A DNA stretch of 64,000 bases, taken from NCBI RefSeq assembly GCF_023634845.1, contig NZ_JAMLJL010000002.1, positions 62,001 to 126,000 on the forward strand, read 5' to 3'. Below the pieces are notes generated by a model that ran no database searches, was not told where the DNA came from, and saw nothing but the letters and a program-made list of their open reading frames with translations. Position 1 is the stretch's first letter; every line of letters starts with the position of its first letter. This document shows positions 1-8,762 of the stretch, piece after piece. The stretch is from Flavobacterium amniphilum (GTDB lineage: Bacteria; Bacteroidota; Bacteroidia; Flavobacteriales; Flavobacteriaceae). The translations under genes and the position numbers were made by a program.

Positions 1-1039
1 CATTTTGTATTGTTTTTAAAGTTTTGATTAATTGTTTGTTTTCTTCTTCGTTGCCAACAGTAATCCGGAGGCAATTTTGACACAAAGGCTGTGATGACCT
101 GTTTCGTATTACGAATCCGTTTGCCAGTAATTGGTTATAGCGTTTTGTTGCGTTATCTACTTTTATAAGGATGAAATTTGCATTAGACGGATAGACTTTT
201 TCAATGAATTTTACTTCAAGCAATTGTTTAGATAGAATTTCTTTTTCCCTTTTAATACTTACAATTTCATCTTTTGCAACTTGATTTTTATTTAATCTTT
301 TTATTGCTTCCAACTGTGTTAATGCATTAACATTATAAGGTGGTTTTATTTTATTCAGAACATCAATAATTTCTTCAGAAGCATATAAAATTCCCAAACG
401 GATTCCAGCCATTCCATACGCTTTTGAAAGTGTCTGTGTGACAACCAACTGCTTATAGTTTTCCAGTTTTAAAATCCAACTTTCTGCATCTGAGAAATCG
501 ATGTAGGCTTCATCCAGCACTATCAATCCGTTGAAATTTTCCAAAAGCGTTATTGTTTTATCTTCCTCAATTAAGTTACCTGTTGGATTATTTGGCGAAC
601 AGATAAAAATTATTTTGGTATTGTTGTCAATCACCTCCAAAATCTTATCGATATCCGGCTGAAATGAATCAAGCAATATTACTTCCCTATTTTCTACAGC
701 ATTCAGATTAGCCAAAACCCCATACATCCCGTATGTAGGCGGCAAAGTGATTACGTTATCACGATTGGGTTCACAAAAGGCACGGATTAATAAATCCAGT
801 ACTTCATCGCTACCGTTACCTAACAAGATCTGACTTTCAGGAATATTTTTTAAGACTGAAAGTTGGTGCTTGAGTTTTTTCTGTTGCGGATCCGGGTAAC
901 GGTTAATTCCGTTATCGAATGGGTTTTCATTTGCATCCAGAAAAATCATTTCCTTATCGAAATTTTTGAACTCGTCTCTCGCTGATGAATACGCCTCCAT
1001 TGCAGCAATATTTTTTCGGACTAATTGATTAATTTCCAT
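1..1039 (-). CDS. hisC: Histidinol-phosphate aminotransferase, C-terminus cut by window edge
   Basis: PLP-dependent class I/II aminotransferase that converts imidazole-acetol phosphate and glutamate to histidinol phosphate in histidine synthesis. I translated the minus strand from ATG at 1039; it stays open to position 2 (346 codons visible) and ends ...TLKTIQN, so only the last residues lie outside. Visible family features are an N-terminal LDANENPF motif with GINRYPDP, the SPNNPTG motif near residue 148, LDEAYIDF near 175, and the PLP-binding lysine in TLSKAYGMAG (about K206) followed by the phosphate-binding arginine in IRLG. The start overlaps the last 11 bases of hisD, which indicates translational coupling in a hisG-hisD-hisC operon. 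The next gene would lie beyond the left edge; hisB is expected but cannot be seen. Confidence 0.95.
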   Translation of the reverse strand, partial: MEINQLVRKNIAAMEAYSSARDEFKNFDKEMIFLDANENPFDNGINRYPDPQQKKLKHQLSVLKNIPESQILLGNGSDEVLDLLIRAFCEPNRDNVITLPPTYGMYGVLANLNAVENREVILLDSFQPDIDKILEVIDNNTKIIFICSPNNPTGNLIEEDKTITLLENFNGLIVLDEAYIDFSDAESWILKLENYKQLVVTQTLSKAYGMAGIRLGILYASEEIIDVLNKIKPPYNVNALTQLEAIKRLNKNQVAKDEIVSIKREKEILSKQLLEVKFIEKVYPSNANFILIKVDNATKRYNQLLANGFVIRNRSSQPLCQNCLRITVGNEEENKQLIKTLKTIQN

Positions 1040-2321
1040 CTTTGATTGTTTTTAAGCGAATTGTTACTGCATTTTTGTGAGCTTCCAATCCTTCGGCATT
1101 TGCCATAGTTTCGATTGTTTTTCCTATGTTTTGGATTCCTTTCTCTGATATTTTCTGAAAAGTCATTGTTTTCAGGAAGCTATCCAAACCAACGCCACTA
1201 TAGTTTTTTGCGAAACCATTGGTTGGCAACGTATGATTTGTTCCCGAAGCATAATCACCGGCACTTTCCGGAGTAAAATTCCCGATGAACACTGAACCGG
1301 CATTATTCACATTGCTAATGAAGAAGTCTTCATCCTTACTGCAAATGATCAAATGTTCTGGAGCGTATTGGTTAATGAAACCCAGGGCATCTTGATTGGT
1401 TTTTACTAAAATGAGTTTCGAATTTTCGATTGCTTTTGCTGCTATATCTTTTCTTGGTAAAGCTTCCAATTGATTTTGTATTTCTACTTCCACCGATTTT
1501 AGGATTTCTTTCGATGTTGTCACCAGGATTACCTGACTGTCTGGACCGTGTTCCGCCTGGCTTAATAAATCAGAAGCTACAAAAGCTGTGTTGGCCGTAT
1601 CATCAGCAAAGACAAGTAATTCACTTGGTCCGGCAGGCATATCAATAGCTACATTATACTGAGTTGACAACTGTTTAGCCACTGTTACAAATTGGTTTCC
1701 CGGTCCGAATATTTTGTATACGTTATCCATAGTTTCGGTGCCAAAGGTCATTCCTGCTATGGCCTGTATGCCGCCAACTTTATAGATTTTTGTAACACCA
1801 CACAAAGCCGCCGCATATAAAATTGCAGGATTTACAAAGCCGTTTTTATCCGGTGGCGTGCATAAAATTATTTCTTTACAGTTTGCTATTTTAGCTGGTA
1901 TAGCCAGCATCAACACTGTTGAAAACAAAGGAGCCGAACCGCCCGGAATGTACAAACCCACCTTTTCAATAGATCGCTTTTCCTGCCAACATAGTACACC
2001 TTCAGTCGTTTCAACTGTGATGCGTTGGGTTATTTGAGCTTTGTGGAATTTTTCAATATTTGATTTTGCCTGATTGATCGTTTCTTTTAATTCCGGGGAA
2101 ACCAGTTTTACAGCTTCTTCTATTTCTGCAGTTGTTACGATTGGCTTTTCAATCATAACACCGTCAAAAATTGACGTATATTTTGCGATTGCCTTATCCC
2201 CTTTTTTCTGTACCTCTTTAAAAATACTTTTGACAGTTGGCTCAATATCAGCATAGCTTTGAATTGGCCTAACGGTTAAAGATTCCCATAAAGTTCTGTT
2301 TGGATATTTATATTTTTTCAT
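1029..2321 (-). CDS. hisD: Histidinol dehydrogenase
   Basis: Zinc enzyme that oxidises histidinol to histidine in two NAD-dependent steps, the last reactions of the pathway. Family motifs are clear: the GGSAPLFSTVLML segment, KIFGPGNQFV, MPAGPSELLVFAD, the zinc-ligand region SQAEHGPDSQ, the catalytic pair in APEHL, and the late zinc-site segment SGTNHTLPTNG. The frame is open from an ATG at 2354, but that start would overlap the end of hisG by 20 bases; the ATG at 2321 lies 13 bases after the hisG stop and gives a protein of 430 residues that begins MKKYKYPNRT, in line with usual HisD length, so I chose it. No Shine-Dalgarno is visible, as is normal in this phylum. Middle gene of hisG-hisD-hisC. 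Confidence 0.96.
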   Translation of the reverse strand: MKKYKYPNRTLWESLTVRPIQSYADIEPTVKSIFKEVQKKGDKAIAKYTSIFDGVMIEKPIVTTAEIEEAVKLVSPELKETINQAKSNIEKFHKAQITQRITVETTEGVLCWQEKRSIEKVGLYIPGGSAPLFSTVLMLAIPAKIANCKEIILCTPPDKNGFVNPAILYAAALCGVTKIYKVGGIQAIAGMTFGTETMDNVYKIFGPGNQFVTVAKQLSTQYNVAIDMPAGPSELLVFADDTANTAFVASDLLSQAEHGPDSQVILVTTSKEILKSVEVEIQNQLEALPRKDIAAKAIENSKLILVKTNQDALGFINQYAPEHLIICSKDEDFFISNVNNAGSVFIGNFTPESAGDYASGTNHTLPTNGFAKNYSGVGLDSFLKTMTFQKISEKGIQNIGKTIETMANAEGLEAHKNAVTIRLKTIKDGN

Positions 2322-2334
2322 TGTTGTGGATGAT

Positions 2335-3192
2335 TTATAAAACGATTTTTTCAATTGGACACACTAAAATCCCTTCCGCACCGGCAGCTTTGAGTTGGTC
2401 AATCACTTCCCAGAATTTTTCCTCTTCTATAACCGAGTGCAGGCTGCTCCAGTTTTCTTCAGCAAGCGGCATAATCGTTGGACTTTTCAAAACCGGAAGG
2501 ATTTTACTTATTTCCTGAATCTTTTCATTCGGCACATTCATCAGTATATACTTTGATTTTCTGGCCCGTAGCACCGATTGAATTCTGAACAGCAGTTTAT
2601 CCAAAATTTGATTCGATTCATCTGAGATCAATGGAGAAACAGCCAATACCGCTTCACTTTTAAGGATCACCTCCACTTCTTTCAGGTTGTTTTTGAATAA
2701 AGTACTGCCGCTTGACACAATATCAACAATGGCATCAGACAGTCCGATGTTAGGCGCTATTTCAACAGAGCCAGATATTTGGTGAATATCAATTTCCACC
2801 TGTCTTGCTTTAAAATAAGCCGAAACTGTTTTGGGATAAGAAGTAGCAATCTGCAGTCCGTTCAAATCGGTTATCGAATTGTAATTAAAGTTTTTCGGTA
2901 CAGCAACAGAAACCTTACATTTTGAGAAGCCCAGTTTTTCAACCACCTGGATGTTTCTTCCCTTTTCGACCAAAAGATTGTCCCCCACGATTGCTGCATC
3001 CACCACACCATCGATAAGATACTGAGGAATATCCGAATTTCGTAAGAAGTATACTTCCAGTGGAAAATTTGTAGCCGTAGCTTTTAGTTGGTCGTTTCCA
3101 TTATCGATGGAAATTCCTGAATCTTTGAGGATTTGGATACTATCCTCGTTTAAGCGCCCTGATTTTTGAATTGCAATTTTTAAAATACTCAT
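2335..3192 (-). CDS. hisG: ATP phosphoribosyltransferase, long form
   Basis: Catalyses the first committed step of histidine synthesis, joining ATP and PRPP to phosphoribosyl-ATP. At 285 residues it is the long (HisG-L) form that carries a C-terminal ACT-like regulatory domain, so it should work without HisZ and be directly inhibited by histidine. Visible motifs are the N-terminal IAIQKSGRL, DAAIVGDNL around residue 85, the PRPP-binding loop IVSSGSTLFKNN around residue 160, and a C-terminal region (about 205-285) containing MNVPNEKIQEISKILP and AEGILVCPIEKIV. First gene of the his operon; transcription is predicted to be controlled by the leader peptide and terminator found at 3209-3411. Confidence 0.96.
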   Translation of the reverse strand: MSILKIAIQKSGRLNEDSIQILKDSGISIDNGNDQLKATATNFPLEVYFLRNSDIPQYLIDGVVDAAIVGDNLLVEKGRNIQVVEKLGFSKCKVSVAVPKNFNYNSITDLNGLQIATSYPKTVSAYFKARQVEIDIHQISGSVEIAPNIGLSDAIVDIVSSGSTLFKNNLKEVEVILKSEAVLAVSPLISDESNQILDKLLFRIQSVLRARKSKYILMNVPNEKIQEISKILPVLKSPTIMPLAEENWSSLHSVIEEEKFWEVIDQLKAAGAEGILVCPIEKIVL

Positions 3193-3242
3193 TGTGTTTA
3201 GGATTTAATGAGTATATCAAGAGAAGTTGAGTACAGAAAATG

Positions 3243-3274
3243 AAAAAACCCGCTTGATATACTCAAACGGGTTT
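3243..3274 (-). terminator. his attenuator terminator hairpin
   Basis: On the minus-strand RNA a 12-pair stem (AAACCCGTTTGA with TCAAGCGGGTTT, one G-U pair) closes a 5-base loop and runs into six T residues. It lies between the leader peptide stop and hisG, with no gene end for it to serve upstream other than the leader peptide. Confidence 0.88.
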
Positions 3275-3304
3275 ATAGTTATATGATTTTACACAATATC
3301 ATCA

Positions 3305-3358
3305 CTACCTCGCTCGAGCGTGGGATAAATGATGATGATGCAATTGATTTAAAAACAT
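3305..3358 (-). CDS. His-rich leader peptide (17 aa) of the his operon
   Basis: ATG at 3358 and TAG at 3305 bound a peptide MFLNQLHHHHLSHARAR. Five of 17 residues are histidine, four of them consecutive CAT codons. It sits directly between a consensus promoter and an intrinsic terminator upstream of hisG, so a role as the sensing peptide of an attenuator is well supported by position and codon content. The start codon lies about 21 bases after the predicted -7 element. Confidence 0.85.
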   Translation of the reverse strand: MFLNQLHHHHLSHARAR

Positions 3359-3378
3359 TATTTCTTTTTTTGTTGGCA

Positions 3379-3411
3379 CAAATTTATGCGAATTAATTTT
3401 TAATAAACAAA
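3379..3411 (-). promoter_or_regulatory. his operon promoter
   Basis: Minus strand TTTG (3411-3408), 21 bases, then TAAATTTG (3386-3379). This is an exact match to the Bacteroidota sigma-ABfr consensus TTG/TAnnTTTG with normal spacing. The predicted transcript start is a few bases before the leader peptide ATG. Confidence 0.75.
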
Positions 3412-3456
3412 TCTTTTTTGAAAAAAGTCTTTTTTAATTGCTTCACAACTAAGCCA

Positions 3457-3927
3457 TTATTTAGCGGGATCAGTTGTAACAGCAGGCGTTTCGCGTATTT
3501 CAGAGTGGCGTATTTCACCACCCGAAGTTCCTACAGGACCTGACAAAATAAGTGCCACAACCACAACTGTAAATACTAAAAACGACATTAAAAGTGCTTT
3601 CTTATGCTTCTTATAATTAACGAAAAGTCCGAGAATCGATGTTAAACCCACCACATACATCAATTTCATAAAACCTTCAGCTGCTTCTTCATGCTCGTGG
3701 ATTAAATCATGTGAAAATCCGGGCATTTCTTCAACAAAATGTTCTGCTTTATCACCCGTCATCATTGAGATTTTCCCCATAATCATACAGAAAATAAAAA
3801 TGACATAAGCGATATTGATCAACAATGCATTTTTCTTAAACATTCCATATCCTAAAATTGCGATTCCGAAGAATAATCCAATAATAGGAAAATGGTTGAT
3901 TAACATGTGGTAATGTGCTTGGTTCAT
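3457..3927 (-). CDS. Small four-helix membrane protein, unknown function
   Basis: 156 residues. Hydrophobic segments at about residues 9-27, 33-52, 86-103 and 109-130 suggest four membrane helices. The N-terminus HYHMLINHFPIIG resembles DUF2231-like membrane proteins, in which histidines sit close to the membrane; a His/Glu-rich stretch (FSHDLIHEHEEAAEGF) lies between helices 2 and 3. I cannot assign a function. It is the last gene of a minus-strand run behind the M15 peptidase (33-base gap) and may be co-transcribed with it. No clear terminator follows before the his promoter. Confidence 0.75.
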   Translation of the reverse strand: MNQAHYHMLINHFPIIGLFFGIAILGYGMFKKNALLINIAYVIFIFCMIMGKISMMTGDKAEHFVEEMPGFSHDLIHEHEEAAEGFMKLMYVVGLTSILGLFVNYKKHKKALLMSFLVFTVVVVALILSGPVGTSGGEIRHSEIRETPAVTTDPAK

Positions 3928-3960
3928 AGTCTATTAAGTTTGGTTTAATTACGTTTAAAA

Positions 3961-4695
3961 TCAGAGTAATTCCGGGCGGTATTCAAAATGCATGGTGTCA
4001 TAATGGTACCAGTTTCCGCCCCAAATGAAGCCGTTTTTTTTGAAAATATCCACGATTTGCTGTGGGATCTTATTCTTATACTTCAATTTTGCATTTTCAT
4101 TTGTGCATTTACAATCCCATTGCCAGTAATTCGAAAATTTGGTATTGATATCAATTGTCATTCCGAAACTATGTGTGCTAAGACGGTTTGTGCCGGCAAT
4201 TTTACGCCAGTTGAACGTTCCCCCGATATTTGAAAGATAAGGTTTTAAATTGGGATGTTGATCCAATTCATTTGAAATTTTAAGAATTGCTTTATCAACG
4301 TCGTTTACCGTTGTTACCTTTATTTTTTGATTCACTAATTTCGGGCACCAGATAATTTCAATCAGTTTTTTGGCTACCTCTTCTTTCGAATTGCCATATA
4401 TTTTTTTAAAAAAAGTTTCATTCCGGATTCTTCCTGCGTCATTAGTTCCGGGTGTGGTATAGTTAAATTTAAATTTAAATTGGTCCTCAATATCCGGATT
4501 ATCCAGCAATTCCTCCTCATTCTTTTGTTTTCCGTCATCATAAATCATTGACGAACCATCTTTAAAGAACAGTTTATTGTCTTTATAATGCGAGATTTTA
4601 TCAGGATAGGCCTTAATCAGTTTTTCTGCGCCTTGCGGAACTTCGGCAGAACTATTTACAATGCACAAAAACAGTATTGAAAGGATAAATTTCAT
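3961..4695 (-). CDS. Exported M15-family peptidase (VanY/D,D-carboxypeptidase-like)
   Basis: 244 residues with an N-terminal signal peptide (about residues 1-17, cut near SSA|E), so it probably acts on peptidoglycan in the periplasm. The zinc motif of M15 peptidases is present as STHSFGMTIDI (SxHxxGxxxD) near residue 173 and the second histidine site as DTMHFEY near the C-terminus, with WGG-W-HYDT just before it. The acidic residue expected next to the last histidine is present (HFE). The ATG abuts the stop codon of the upstream DUF4846 gene with no gap, so the two are translationally coupled. Substrate is not determined by the sequence. Confidence 0.85.
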   Translation of the reverse strand: MKFILSILFLCIVNSSAEVPQGAEKLIKAYPDKISHYKDNKLFFKDGSSMIYDDGKQKNEEELLDNPDIEDQFKFKFNYTTPGTNDAGRIRNETFFKKIYGNSKEEVAKKLIEIIWCPKLVNQKIKVTTVNDVDKAILKISNELDQHPNLKPYLSNIGGTFNWRKIAGTNRLSTHSFGMTIDINTKFSNYWQWDCKCTNENAKLKYKNKIPQQIVDIFKKNGFIWGGNWYHYDTMHFEYRPELL

Positions 4696-5535
4696 TTAAA
4701 ATCTTTTTAGGTGCGACTTTTTGAATGTCCATTCAGGCGTTACAAGCATTTCACCAAAATCTTCACTATACCAAGGAGATATTTTTGAATTATTGGTATT
4801 TTTTAAAATCTGAAGTTCCTGAGCCGGCATGTAACTTTGTGCCAGCATAAACATTTTTTTGCCTTGTTTATTTATTGCCATATCCACAACAATTACGGCA
4901 TGCCCGGGGAAACCGCCTTTGATGAATACATCCCCTATTTCGATATCCGAAACCGAAGCAACAGGTTTCAATTCCTTTTCAAGAGAAGCAGTTCCGGCAA
5001 ATTGAAAAATCTGTTCCAGGTAATCCCAGTAGGCTTTCGCAGAACTATCAGGTTTTGTCTTTTTAACCCAAGAAGTTTTATTTCCTTTGACTGCGATACG
5101 ATAACCTTCGCGCCATTTTGAATAATCTACGCGGAAACCATTAGTGAAATTGAAATGAATTTTATCGTATTGTTTTTGTGCAAACCAATAATCAGCTCTT
5201 AGCCGCATAACAGCGTCAGCACATTGATGCAGGTCTTTAGTACCTATAGGCAAATCAACTACGGCAACATACGCATCATCCGGTTTTGAATCACCATCAT
5301 GGTATTTGACCAAAGTTCCTGCTTTTTTTAATGGAAGATTCCTCAAGAAATGACCAAAAGAATTTTGATTTTCATTTGTTCTTTCAAAGCCGGCGGGTAC
5401 CGAAAATCTAGTTCCGACAGTATTCCCGTTGGACTGATTCTTTTCGATTGATTCAACTGATTTATTTTCTGCATTAGCATATAATAAACCAATGCAAACA
5501 ATAACCGGAATTAAAAACAGTGCTTTTACTTTCAT
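4696..5535 (-). CDS. Exported DUF4846 family protein
   Basis: 279 residues, with an N-terminal hydrophobic signal (about 5-22, ending YANA|E). The body matches what I know of DUF4846: VPAGFER near the start, LPLKKAGTLVKYHDG, AVVDLPIG, AVMRLRADYW, and late GDVFIKGGFPGHAVIVVDMA, a GHA motif reminiscent of NlpC/P60 or CHAP folds, followed by MLAQSYMPAQE. The biochemical role is unknown; a link with the cell wall is inferred from the M15 peptidase gene that follows without a gap. The upstream side carries the 21-bp tandem array. Confidence 0.8.
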   Translation of the reverse strand: MKVKALFLIPVIVCIGLLYANAENKSVESIEKNQSNGNTVGTRFSVPAGFERTNENQNSFGHFLRNLPLKKAGTLVKYHDGDSKPDDAYVAVVDLPIGTKDLHQCADAVMRLRADYWFAQKQYDKIHFNFTNGFRVDYSKWREGYRIAVKGNKTSWVKKTKPDSSAKAYWDYLEQIFQFAGTASLEKELKPVASVSDIEIGDVFIKGGFPGHAVIVVDMAINKQGKKMFMLAQSYMPAQELQILKNTNNSKISPWYSEDFGEMLVTPEWTFKKSHLKRF

Positions 5536-5574
5536 TATCAGTATACTTTTATGTAGATTATGCTCTTTCGAGGT

Positions 5575-5789
5575 CTACTTATCTTGGTCGGTGCCTTACT
5601 AATCTTCTTCCAAGGCTTACTTATCTTCTTCCGAGCCTTACTTATCTTCTTCCGAGCCTTACTTATCTTCTTCCGAGTCTTACTTTTCTTCTTCCGAGTC
5701 TTACTTGTCTTCTTCCGAGTCTTACTTGTCTTCTTCCGAGTCTTACTTGTCTTCTTCCGAGTCTTACTTATCTTCTTCCGAGCCTTACT
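5575..5789. repeat. 21-bp tandem repeat array A (about 9 full units)
   Basis: Units start at 5596 and repeat every 21 bases to 5784, with the form TTACTTATCTTCTTCCGAGCC and small variants (GTC for GCC, TTT or GTC for ATC). A decayed unit precedes it at 5575 and a partial one follows. It fills the gap between the vWA gene stop (5792) and the DUF4846 start. All three plus-strand frames and one minus frame are open through the array only because the unit length is a multiple of three; I do not treat this as coding. Confidence 0.95.
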
Positions 5790-5791
5790 TT

Positions 5792-7819
5792 TTAGAGTAA
5801 ACCGTTATATTTTCGGGTAAACCATTCGGTTGTCAGTAAAAGAGCCAGAATTATAAGTCCCCAAATCCAGTCAATTAACGGTGAGCGTGTCACTACTGCT
5901 TTTTGAACGGCTTTATAGTCTGGATTATTTTCCAGGAAACGGATTAATTCGTTCACCTGTGCAGGTGCGAATGTTTTTCCCTGCGTATTTTGTGCCAATT
6001 GTTTTAATCGGGGTAAATCAGCATTTGTGAATTGTTTTTCGGCATCGAAATCAAGAATATGGAATGTTCCTGTATATTGTGTATTTGAACTTTTCTCTTT
6101 AACTGTAAAGCTATAATTCCCCGATTCAAGATCCTGGAAATTCACCTGAAAATCGTTGCTTCCCTTTGAGAAATCGTAAACCTTATACGTATTACTGTTT
6201 TTATTTTTTAACTGGATTGTAAGCTGTGCATTTTCGTCGAATTCATAGTTTTTATTAAAATATTGCGCTGAAATCACGATATTTTCACCTGAATTGTAGA
6301 AACTCTCATGCGTGACTACCAAGTTTTTCTTTTGTGTATTAGAAGCCAGGAACTGAATTGTTTTATCCAGAAAAACATCAAATTTCTCAAACGATTTTTC
6401 TTTTAAATGACTTTCCATGCGCCATTTCCAAATGTTTTCACCAAATAGATAAGCATTTCTGTTCATGCCGTTTTCGGTATAAGCCAGTAACGGATTTTCT
6501 GTACTTACATTCCGGATTCTGGATTTAAGTAATGTATTCGTATTTCCTTTAGGCGTAATCGTTCCAAATGCATTTTCCAAAGGAGGAAACTGTTCAAATC
6601 CTAAATTATCGATGGCAAACAAGTTAAAACCCGAATCAAAATCGGCTGAATAATCCTCTTTTTGCATGACCATTTTAAAATCAAAATGATTTTGGTAGCG
6701 GTTAAGCAAATTGAAGTCGGTATTCACACCTGTAATTACAAATGTGTTAATTTTAAGATTGCTGTTTTGATCCAAAACCGATTTGAAATCAGAATTCGGT
6801 TGATACAACACCAAAACATTATAATTTTGTAACGACTTGATTTCATTTGGTTTAACCAAAGTTACTTTGCGTTGTACGTTAGTTTCAACCGAACGCTTGA
6901 TTGCGCCTAAATCAGGATGCGAAATACTGGAAATTAAAGCAATTTCAGAACGCTGATCAATGATTTCAACTGCAAAATTTTTAGCATTGTTGAATTTATT
7001 CTTTTCGTTTTCGGCAGAAGAAATAACTGCTTTATAAGTATGCACTCCCACTTTATCAGCATTAAGCAAAACCGAAACTTCCTGTGATTTTTTTGAAGAA
7101 GAAAAAGATACATTCTGTTTGAAAATAGTTTTTCCGTTTTCCTGAATACTGTAAGTTGCTGAGATTGCTTTGTTCCCGTTATAATAAAGAAAAGCTTCAA
7201 CCGGAAATTTATTCTTTAAAAAAGCGTATTTGTTCGTGTTGAGTTGGTTGATTTTCAAATCCAGATGTTCGATAGTATCCCCTAAGACAACCGGGAAAGC
7301 ATTAATGCCTGGTTGAATGTTGAACACATAGTCATCCCCTTGCGTTTGATTTCCGTCGGTCAACAAGACAACCGGATAATTCTGGTTACGGTAAATTTGT
7401 TTCAGGTTATCAAAAACCTTGTAAATATTTGATCTCTTTCCTTTAAAATCAAGTGGTTTTCCTGAATTCAGGTCTTCATCAAAAGAAAAAAACTGAAGAT
7501 CGTATTTTTCTTTAAGTTTTTCATTGTTGCTTAATACTTCTGCAATGCTTTTCGCCTGTTGGTTTTGGTTTAAAAAAGCAATTGACTCCGAATTATCAGC
7601 AATGACGGGAAGCGGTGTTTTTTTTGTTTCGTACGTTTTTCTTGAAATTACCGGATTAATCAGCAATACTAGAATCAGGAATATAGTCAGAAAACGTAAA
7701 AAAGCTAAAAACCGATTCAGTTTTGAATGGTTTTTAGCCTTGTATAAATATTGGTAAAATGCAATTCCAGCAGATAAAACAATTGCAGATAGTAAAAGTA
7801 AAATTGTACTGAAATTCAT
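5792..7819 (-). CDS. Membrane-anchored vWA-like protein, unknown function
   Basis: 675 residues. Two N-terminal membrane helices (about 5-23 and 38-57) are followed by a region resembling a von Willebrand A domain: a MIDAS-like DNSES at 75-79 after a hydrophobic strand, and VVLLTDGNQTQGDD near 150. The middle (about 200-600) has beta-rich segments and the end has one further helix near WIWGLIILALLL, with a short basic tail. The layout is like Bacteroidota proteins of the BatA/vWA superfamily seen near envelope genes. Its stop is immediately followed by the 21-bp array, and the DUF4846/M15 genes lie downstream on the same strand. Function unknown. Confidence 0.75.
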   Translation of the reverse strand: MNFSTILLLLSAIVLSAGIAFYQYLYKAKNHSKLNRFLAFLRFLTIFLILVLLINPVISRKTYETKKTPLPVIADNSESIAFLNQNQQAKSIAEVLSNNEKLKEKYDLQFFSFDEDLNSGKPLDFKGKRSNIYKVFDNLKQIYRNQNYPVVLLTDGNQTQGDDYVFNIQPGINAFPVVLGDTIEHLDLKINQLNTNKYAFLKNKFPVEAFLYYNGNKAISATYSIQENGKTIFKQNVSFSSSKKSQEVSVLLNADKVGVHTYKAVISSAENEKNKFNNAKNFAVEIIDQRSEIALISSISHPDLGAIKRSVETNVQRKVTLVKPNEIKSLQNYNVLVLYQPNSDFKSVLDQNSNLKINTFVITGVNTDFNLLNRYQNHFDFKMVMQKEDYSADFDSGFNLFAIDNLGFEQFPPLENAFGTITPKGNTNTLLKSRIRNVSTENPLLAYTENGMNRNAYLFGENIWKWRMESHLKEKSFEKFDVFLDKTIQFLASNTQKKNLVVTHESFYNSGENIVISAQYFNKNYEFDENAQLTIQLKNKNSNTYKVYDFSKGSNDFQVNFQDLESGNYSFTVKEKSSNTQYTGTFHILDFDAEKQFTNADLPRLKQLAQNTQGKTFAPAQVNELIRFLENNPDYKAVQKAVVTRSPLIDWIWGLIILALLLTTEWFTRKYNGLL

Positions 7820-7894
7820 TTTTTATTTCCGGACATTAAGAATAGGAGTTAAAGATAATAAGAATCTTTTAATCCCAAAGGTCTATTGTCTAAA

Positions 7895-8641
7895 TTAGGT
7901 TAACATTCCCCCGTCAACGTTTAACACTTGTCCTGTTACATAAGCACTCATATCTGAAGCCAGGAACACACATGCGTTAGCGATATCTTCCGGAGAACCA
8001 CCTCTTTTCAAAGGAATAGTATCTCTCCATCCCTGAACCACATCTTCGTTTAATTTTGCAGTCATTTCAGTTTCGATGAATCCCGGCGCAATTGCATTAC
8101 AACGGATATTACGCGATCCTAATTCCAAAGCGATTGATTTTGAGAAACCAATCATACCTGCTTTAGAAGCAGCGTAGTTTGCCTGACCTGCATTACCTTT
8201 TACACCAACAACAGAACTCATGTTAATAATAGAACCGGCACGGTTTTTCAACATTGTTTTCTGAACCGCTTTCGTCATATTGAAAACAGATTTAAGGTTG
8301 ATATCGATTACTGCGTCGAAATCTTCTTCAGACATACGCATTAAAAGGTTGTCTTTAGTAACACCTGCATTGTTGATTAAAACATCTACAGTTCCAAATT
8401 CTGCCAATACATCATCCACTAATTTTTGCGCTTCGTTGAAGTCGGCTGCATTTGATTTGTATCCTTTAGCTTTAACACCTAAAGCAGTTAATTCATTTTC
8501 AAGAGCCAAAGCTGATTCGGCTGATGAACTGTAAGTAAAAGCTACATTAGCTCCGTTTTTAGCAAAAACTTCGGCAATTCCTTTACCAATTCCTCTACTT
8601 GCGCCTGTGATAATTGCTACTTTTCCTTCTAATAACTTCAT
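7895..8641 (-). CDS. fabG: 3-oxoacyl-[acyl-carrier-protein] reductase
   Basis: NADPH-dependent SDR enzyme of type II fatty acid synthesis that reduces 3-oxoacyl-ACP. 248 residues. It has the cofactor loop TGASRGIGKG at 12-21, NNAGVTKDNL near 90, the catalytic serine in NMSSVVG (about S143), and YAASKAG with Y156 and K160, plus APGFIETEMT and the C-terminal TGQVLNVDGGM that is typical of FabG itself rather than other SDRs. It appears to be a single-gene unit; the vWA gene follows after 75 bases on the same strand. Confidence 0.93.
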   Translation of the reverse strand: MKLLEGKVAIITGASRGIGKGIAEVFAKNGANVAFTYSSSAESALALENELTALGVKAKGYKSNAADFNEAQKLVDDVLAEFGTVDVLINNAGVTKDNLLMRMSEEDFDAVIDINLKSVFNMTKAVQKTMLKNRAGSIINMSSVVGVKGNAGQANYAASKAGMIGFSKSIALELGSRNIRCNAIAPGFIETEMTAKLNEDVVQGWRDTIPLKRGGSPEDIANACVFLASDMSAYVTGQVLNVDGGMLT

Positions 8642-8762
8642 ATCTAAATATTAATATTTTAAAGAAGCCAAATATACACTATTTTAAAACAAAAAAAATT
8701 GATTTTACAATTAAACCTTTTATGGCGGGCAATGTCTTAGTTCAAACCTTAAAACCAACCCC

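Larger units (their letters stand above)
3209..3358 (-). promoter_or_regulatory. his operon attenuator region
   Basis: In transcript order (minus strand) this region holds a His-rich leader peptide (3358-3305), a short AT-rich spacer with a weak ATGAT/ATCAT hairpin, a strong terminator hairpin (3274-3243), and a 13-base segment (3221-3209) that is perfectly complementary to the loop and 3' arm of the terminator (3265-3253). That second pairing could unfold the terminator stem in read-through RNA and ends 17 bases before the hisG ATG. The arrangement is that of amino-acid attenuation: stalling at His codons would be expected to favour read-through. The exact antiterminator fold is inference. 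Confidence 0.8.

Noticed and set aside
2322..2354. Longer hisD start at 2354
   Set aside because: It would overlap the hisG stop by 20 bases and adds 11 residues not expected in HisD; the ATG at 2321 is better placed.
5520..5820. Plus-strand ORFs of 86-91 residues rich in Leu, Phe and Pro
   Set aside because: They come from a 21-bp tandem repeat whose length is a multiple of three; the periodic peptides have no support as genes.
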